Origin: Lepiota brunneoincarnata
Taxonomy: Eukaryota > Basidiomycota > Agaricomycetes > Agaricales > Agaricaceae
Length of the DNA stretch: 64,000 bases
Direction of reading: 5' to 3'
Assembly (NCBI GenBank): GCA_023014365.1
Contig: JAEBUN010000010.1
Location: 1,178,001-1,242,000 of the forward strand
Position numbers and translations under genes: made by a program. Below the pieces are notes generated by a model, which ran no database searches, had not been told where the DNA came from, and saw only the letters and a program-made list of their open reading frames with translations. Positions 59,701-64,000 of the stretch are shown here, one piece after another. The stretch's first letter is position 1. Each line of letters opens with the position of its first letter.

Positions 59701-60196
59701 TGTTCCAATCCTACCCCCCTGAGGGAGTGGGATAACTGGGGAGGGCCTTTGGGTTATTTCCCCCTTGTGGGCTTTGTCCTTGAGGGGTCAACAGTTATTC
59801 ACCCTCCACTTTTGGGTGGGGTGTAGCAATTTGTGGTGAACTGATGCCTAACCTCATAAAGAGGGGAACCTAAAACTCTTAAAGACTTTGCCTATGGGGT
59901 GTTGGGATTTACAGAGAATTGACTCCTAACTCCCTTTGGGGGGGGGGACCTGCTGGCCCTATCCCCCCCTTGTCTGTTGCACCCCGGTTTTTGTCAGGGT
60001 AGCAAGCTCTTCACCCATGCACATTTCTTTATGGAGTGTAGCCTTTTGAGTCAGTGGGACTCTCTTCCCTACCTTTAGTGGTAGTTATACCCTGTATTAG
60101 TTCCCTTGTACGTAGCTAGTGCACATGGACTGCGTTTAAGCACTACATTATAAATTGTTGATTTTTTTTAAAAAAAAACAAAAAAACAAAAAAAGA
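56720..60196 (+). mobile_element. LINE copy G: RT, RNase H, finger, 3' end (interrupted by copy H)
   Basis: Longest LINE copy: RT from 'MWSYLKDIVADRV' and 'VVIPKLGKPSYSMPKAFRPI' through 'GQGSILSPVLSALYLAPL' and 'MLSYVDDRTLI', then after the insertion (57911-58429) RNase H 'LDHTETDHIFIYTNSTGSA' and the finger 'CPCRLWLETCTHILTSC'. It ends in a mixed A-rich tail at about 60162-60195. Stops and a frameshift near 57450 make it inactive. ORF1 and the endonuclease are missing. Confidence 0.85.
57911..58429 (-). mobile_element. LINE copy H, short 5'-truncated insertion in copy G
   Basis: Oligo-T (57911-57926) plus the 3'-end motif, minus strand, about 519 bp, flanked by a perfect 15-bp duplicate ATTGTTGGTGCATTC (57896-57910 and 58430-58444). 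Joining the flanks restores copy G's RT-to-RNase H reading. Confidence 0.92.
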
Positions 60197-60389
60197 GGGG
60201 GTCTGGTAACAAAGGATTCACCAGCAGAGGAGCCCCAACCCCCTGAGAGGAGTGAGTAGACCTAGGAGGCATGCATGTTAGACTTTAAGATTGATGATCG
60301 GACCAGTAGAGCTCATTGTAGAGTACAATGAGTAGGGGTAGGCTGTGGCTGTGCAAGCAAGTTGATGGCGGTTGAAGTCCAAGAAGGGA
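60197..60389. other. unassigned short stretch
   Basis: It lies between the LINE tail and the breakpoint of the Ty3-B fragment. No gene or repeat was recognised. Confidence 0.4.
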
Positions 60390-62064
60390 TGAGGCATCAA
60401 TGTCCATAGGGACTGGATTTCTTGGGGAGGGGTTAGAATGGGTGAGGGGATATGGAGGGGCCAAGGGTCAGACTGTCAGCATGAAGGGGGGGAGTCTGAC
60501 ATATCCTAGGGGAGGCCTAGAGGTGGAAGGAAGTGGGGAGCAAGCATTAGAGCAGAATGCCTCATTTGCCATCCAAGCTTGGTCCACCTGTCATGCTGCT
60601 GAGTACCAAGCCTCTGGGTCTGAGTTGGAAGGGCAGCCTGCTGGGAGAGTGGCGATGGCATTTTGGATGGAAGGGCGCAAACCCCAACAGAATTTGACCA
60701 CAATGACCTGAGGGTCTTGGTACCCAGACTTGGAGATGAGAACCTTGAAGGTCTCTAGGTAGTCCTTGACTGTGCATTCTCACTGGTGGTACAACAGGGA
60801 CTCCAATGTATTCAGGGCATTGGCTTCAGCATTACTAGGGAAAAACTGACTCTTGAATTGTTCAGTGAAGTCCCACCAGTCCGTAAATGGAAATCCACTG
60901 ATACTCACTTCCAAGTGGAATAGCTCATTGGCCTATTGTACCACACATCCTGACTTCATGTATGAGAGGGTCCACAGTATTTTCTGTTTATCAGAACAGA
61001 ATTGATCTGCTGAGAGCCTGATGTAGAGCTGGCATGCATTCAAAAATGCATGACCCTTGGTACATTCTCCATCAAATTCAGGTGGGGTTGCCACCTTAGC
61101 CTTAGTAGAGGTGTGTGGTGGAGGTGATGGTGGACGGGAGTGGAGAGTGGGAGGAGGGGGGTTGTGAATCATAGCTCAGGTTTCATACTCTCCTTGGTTG
61201 AGGGGTGTGGCTGAGATAGGGGGGGGGGTGTTAGGGTACTGGTGTCCTACTGAGTCCATGAGGTTTTGGAGGGTATCACATATGCCATTCACCATGTCTG
61301 TCATGTTCCATTTGGCTTCAGCTTGTTGGGCCTGTACAGCTGCCATGTCTGTGAGTAGTGAGCCTATAGCCTCCTCAATGGTCATTTGAGTTGGTGGTTG
61401 CTGCTGCTGCTCTTGGGACATTTTGGAGAAGGTGCTAGGAGGTAGAAGAAGGGTGTAGTTGGCACAGGAGAAGTGGTGTAGCTTGTCCAAGTGTTGTCAA
61501 CGGCCAGTCCTCTGAGAATAGACTTGATTCTTCTGTAAGGGCAACCTGGTTGTCATGTTGCATCAACTGAGTAGAGGAAAACCTTAGTGTCATTCCAGGA
61601 CATCTATCCAAGTACATACCTGAGCAGGAGGAAACCTTAGAGAATTGAGTAAGGTTTCTCCAAGCTCACCTACACTACTTATACTACTTGCTATAAGTCC
61701 AAGTTAAGTAATCTACTCTACATAAATGGCCATGAGGTGTCAGGGATGTCTAAAGTGGGTATGGTCAGGAATGGGCTCAGAACAGGGTCGCATGTGCCAG
61801 TGAGGGTTCACATCTGCATTGGAGGGGTGTAAGAAGGAACTCCAAGCACTGGAGTGCTAAAGGACTGGATTCCAGGCTGAAGGGGGCTGGGGATAAGATT
61901 TCCAAATGCAGGAAGGCAAAGAATCAGATTTCTGAGCATAGGGAAGCTGGGGATCGGGTTTCTGAACATAGAGAGGCAGGGAATTGGATTTCCAAGTGCT
62001 AGGAGGTTAGGAATTGGATTTCCAAATTTGAGGTTGTGAGCAGTGACCTGAAGTTCCCCTTACA
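60390..62064 (-). mobile_element. Ty3-B truncated copy (5' LTR and part of gag)
   Basis: LTR at 61534-62064 (531 bp, minus strand). The gag frame starts 'MSQEQQQQPPTQMTIEEA' around 61420 and continues in pieces to about 60390, where similarity ends at the segment matching 10850 of the nested copy. Everything from the zinc knuckle onward is missing. Confidence 0.85.
61534..62064 (-). repeat. Ty3-B 5' LTR of the truncated copy
   Basis: Minus-strand TGTAAGGGG...CCCTTACA. It carries five or more 30-bp subrepeats and the intron-like segment (61619-61567). Confidence 0.85.
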
Positions 62065-62700
62065 GGGATTGGCCTTGGCAGGGATAATCCTGCACAGGGT
62101 GCCATCAATAGTAATAACCCTCTGAGCAAGGCTCTTACCATTCTGACCCTGTTGAGAGTCCCAGATTTCAAAGAATACTGTGGCTGTATCAGCGGACTGC
62201 AAGTTCTTGACAATGCGAGGCCTGGTGGCCAGCACAAAATACTCAGACCACACAGAGCACTACATGGCCTTAACAACCCTGGTGGGCATGAGCCAGGGCT
62301 AACTGCCCTGGAATATAGGCATGTTGAGGAGCTTGAGGTAGCTCTTCAACTGAGAGAGGTTCGCATCCATGATGGTCTGAGGCCAGTTTGCACAGACTGT
62401 GTTCCTATAGTGCCAATGTCTAGTTCACTGGGCACCACCATAGTGTAGCACACAATGTGCAAATCCATCTGTTGGACCCATTTGATATGAATGATTGAGC
62501 CCACAGATGCCAGGGTAGCCACTGCCACCTGATGAATCTCCATGCAGACAATAGGGCCCAGGTTAACCAGGAGACCACCCCCTGTGAGGGTAAGCATAAC
62601 CTGCTTGCACAAAGGTCCAGACATAGTCATCCAAGGCTTGGGGGCCCTGGGCAGCTGCTGAGTGGCTGTTGCCTGCTTGTGAAAAGAGACCACCTTATGA
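62065..62700 (-). pseudogene. LINE ORF1 (Gag-like) fragment
   Basis: The minus-strand frame holds 'PRIVKNLQSADTATVFFEIW' and 'ITIDGTLCRIIPAKANP', which recall the region before the zinc knuckles of agaricomycete LINE ORF1 proteins. The Cys knuckles that should follow are cut off by the Ty3-B LTR at 62064. Stops near 62280-62310 break the upstream part. Confidence 0.6.
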
Positions 62701-62779
62701 GAAGGCAGCCCTGGGAGTGCACAGTCAATGTCAGGGTTCTTGATCAGATTGATTCACTGCCAGTGCAGGAGTGGCCAGT

Positions 62780-63212
62780 GTTCTCCAACTTGGAAATGCA
62801 TGAGGCCTTGCACACATGCTCCTCTCTGTCTTTGCCCAGTCTGGACCACATTATGTAGATGCACCTCAAGTCCATTCTGGCAGGCCCAACAGTTACTTGT
62901 CTGGTCTGTTGGATTGCCAATGCCTGCATGGAGTGCAGGCATTGGCCTTGTCACGATTAAGAAGAGCATGTCAGTTATTATACCAAAGCCAGGCAAGCCC
63001 TCCTATTCTACTCTGAAGGTGTTCAGACCAATCATCCTTCTTAACACATTTGGTAAGCTTATCAAGAAAATGATCTTGTGCCACTTGCAGTTTGAGGCTG
63101 TCAAGTTTGGCAGTGTGATCCAGAGGTCCACCAAAGATGCTGGTGCCTACCTTGTGCACCTGATCCATGCTGGGTGGGCTTATGGGTTGAAGACAAGTAT
63201 TCTCACCTTTGT
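62780..63212 (+). pseudogene. LINE RT N-terminal fragment
   Basis: The frame includes 'SVIIPKPGKPSYSTLKVFRP' and 'ILLNTFGKLIKKMI', then 'DAGAYLVHLIHAGWAYGLK', equivalent to copy G's RT start but diverged. It is cut at 63213 by an oligo-T. Confidence 0.78.
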
Positions 63213-63725
63213 TTTTTTTTTTTTTTTAAATCTGCAATTTATAATGCAGGCCATGATGGGAGGCTGCATGCAACTACCTACTACAGGGGGCAAGTAGCTA
63301 CAAAGTCCACCCTACATACTGGCATACCTGCCAATGTGAGCTTGTGTCACCCCAAGCTCAGGAGGGAACTGCCCACAAGAAGTGGAGAAACAAGTGGAAA
63401 ACTACCCAGTGGTTAGCACATACCTGCACCCAAAGGGTACCAGATGCATGGGGTCCCATCTAGTAGCCCACTCTGCTACCACACCTTCCCAGAGGACAGT
63501 GGCTGGAGTGGGGAGTATGTACTACATACTCCCCTCTGGATAAATACTGGAACCTAAAAAGGGCCCAGTGCAGACCACAGGGAATTCCTGTGGGAATAAT
63601 ATCTGGCAGGCCCTGGGAGCCCAATGCAGAAGGGCAGGTCTGAAGACCTGCTAAATAAACAAGGGTCCATGGTCCCCATGCATGTAGCACAACAATGTTA
63701 ATTCACTGCAAATGCCCATGTAGGT
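63213..63725 (-). mobile_element. retroposon 3' end on the minus strand
   Basis: Oligo-T then the complement of a TATAAATTGCAGATTT tail, inserted in the LINE fragment. The body (63245-63725) has no coding potential that I can see and may be a SINE relative of the element at 29330. Confidence 0.55.
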
Positions 63726-63729
63726 GGAT

Positions 63730-64000
63730 GGGGCCCCTCTAGTCCAGTGGTTTTGATCACTAAAGATGGGGAGAGGTGGCTGTGCATAGCTGCTGGAAAG
63801 GTTGGGGGTTCAATTCCCTCTCATCCTCCATACCTGTCAAGTAGGGAAAGGTTGCATGGTTGTCATCAGATACTACTGTGTGCTTGGTTCTTTGGGTGGA
63901 TAAACTATCTCTGAGGAAATTCAGCAGTCTCCTTGATCTCAGTTCTCAATTTGGTGACTGGTAATCACTGATCTGGGGTAAATCTGGGGGAGAGATCATT
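63730..64000 (+). mobile_element. SINE head with tRNA-like A and B boxes, cut by window edge
   Basis: A-box TAGTCCAGTGG (63740-63750) and B-box GGTTCAATTCC (63807-63817). The following sequence to 64000 matches the complement of 30130-30407. Confidence 0.75.

Noticed and set aside
63730..63830. Possible functional tRNA gene
   Set aside because: A and B boxes are present, but no matching acceptor stem or anticodon arm can be drawn and the sequence occurs at another site inside a longer retroposon.

Overview
This window comes from a eukaryotic genome, almost certainly an Agaricomycete (mushroom-forming basidiomycete) with a repeat-rich chromosome. The evidence is the presence of Ty3/gypsy chromodomain retrotransposons, a KDZ (Kyakuja-Dileera-Zisupton) transposase, a TET/JBP dioxygenase of the fungal type, short GT..AG introns of about 37-65 nt, and non-LTR elements whose proteins end in a cysteine-rich finger. 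No prokaryotic gene, operon, CRISPR array or ribosome binding site is present. Nearly every coding region carries TGA/TAG/TAA stops that can be explained by C-to-T or G-to-A changes, most often CGA to TGA, and CpG is scarce outside the youngest element. This is the signature of cytosine methylation followed by deamination.

Layout. 1-1187: 3' part of a decayed gene of a common agaricomycete hypothetical family. 1190-3973: truncated Ty3-A retrotransposon on the minus strand. 4200-5390: a second host-type gene. 6200-6500: tail of a LINE protein. 7351-23173 (minus): one multi-exon PHD-finger-like gene whose fifth exon is split by a complete Ty3-A element (7897-21896). That element is itself interrupted in gag by a second chromovirus, Ty3-B (9332-15493). 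Ty3-A carries a spliced antisense gene between pol and its 3' LTR. 23.3-25.9 kb is AT-rich with a 128-bp tandem repeat. About 25.94-27.34 kb is a TET/JBP dioxygenase gene.

27.35-34.1 kb holds two arrays of a ~144-bp repeat enclosing two divergent genes for cysteine-rich coiled-coil proteins, one of them cut by a tRNA-headed SINE. 34689-49715 is a ~15-kb KDZ transposon with ~535-bp inverted repeats and an 8-9-bp target duplication. It carries the transposase, four other genes and a young solo LTR. 50.04-50.28 kb is a decayed 18S rRNA fragment. 50.5-60.2 kb is an island of LINE copies inserted into one another. 60.4-62.06 kb is a truncated Ty3-B, followed by LINE ORF1 and RT fragments and the start of a second SINE at the right edge.

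The recurring theme is a protein family with two CX2CX6C half-motifs (Zn2Cys6-like) inside coiled-coil regions. Four copies occur in three mobile settings: antisense in Ty3-A, inside the KDZ element, and as a divergent pair between the 144-bp arrays. In three of the four copies an intron falls between the two half-motifs. KDZ transposase, TET/JBP dioxygenase, a PHD-like protein and these cysteine-rich proteins lie within 50 kb of each other in heavily CpG-depleted DNA. This fits an epigenetic arms race between transposons and DNA methylation, but that link is inference.
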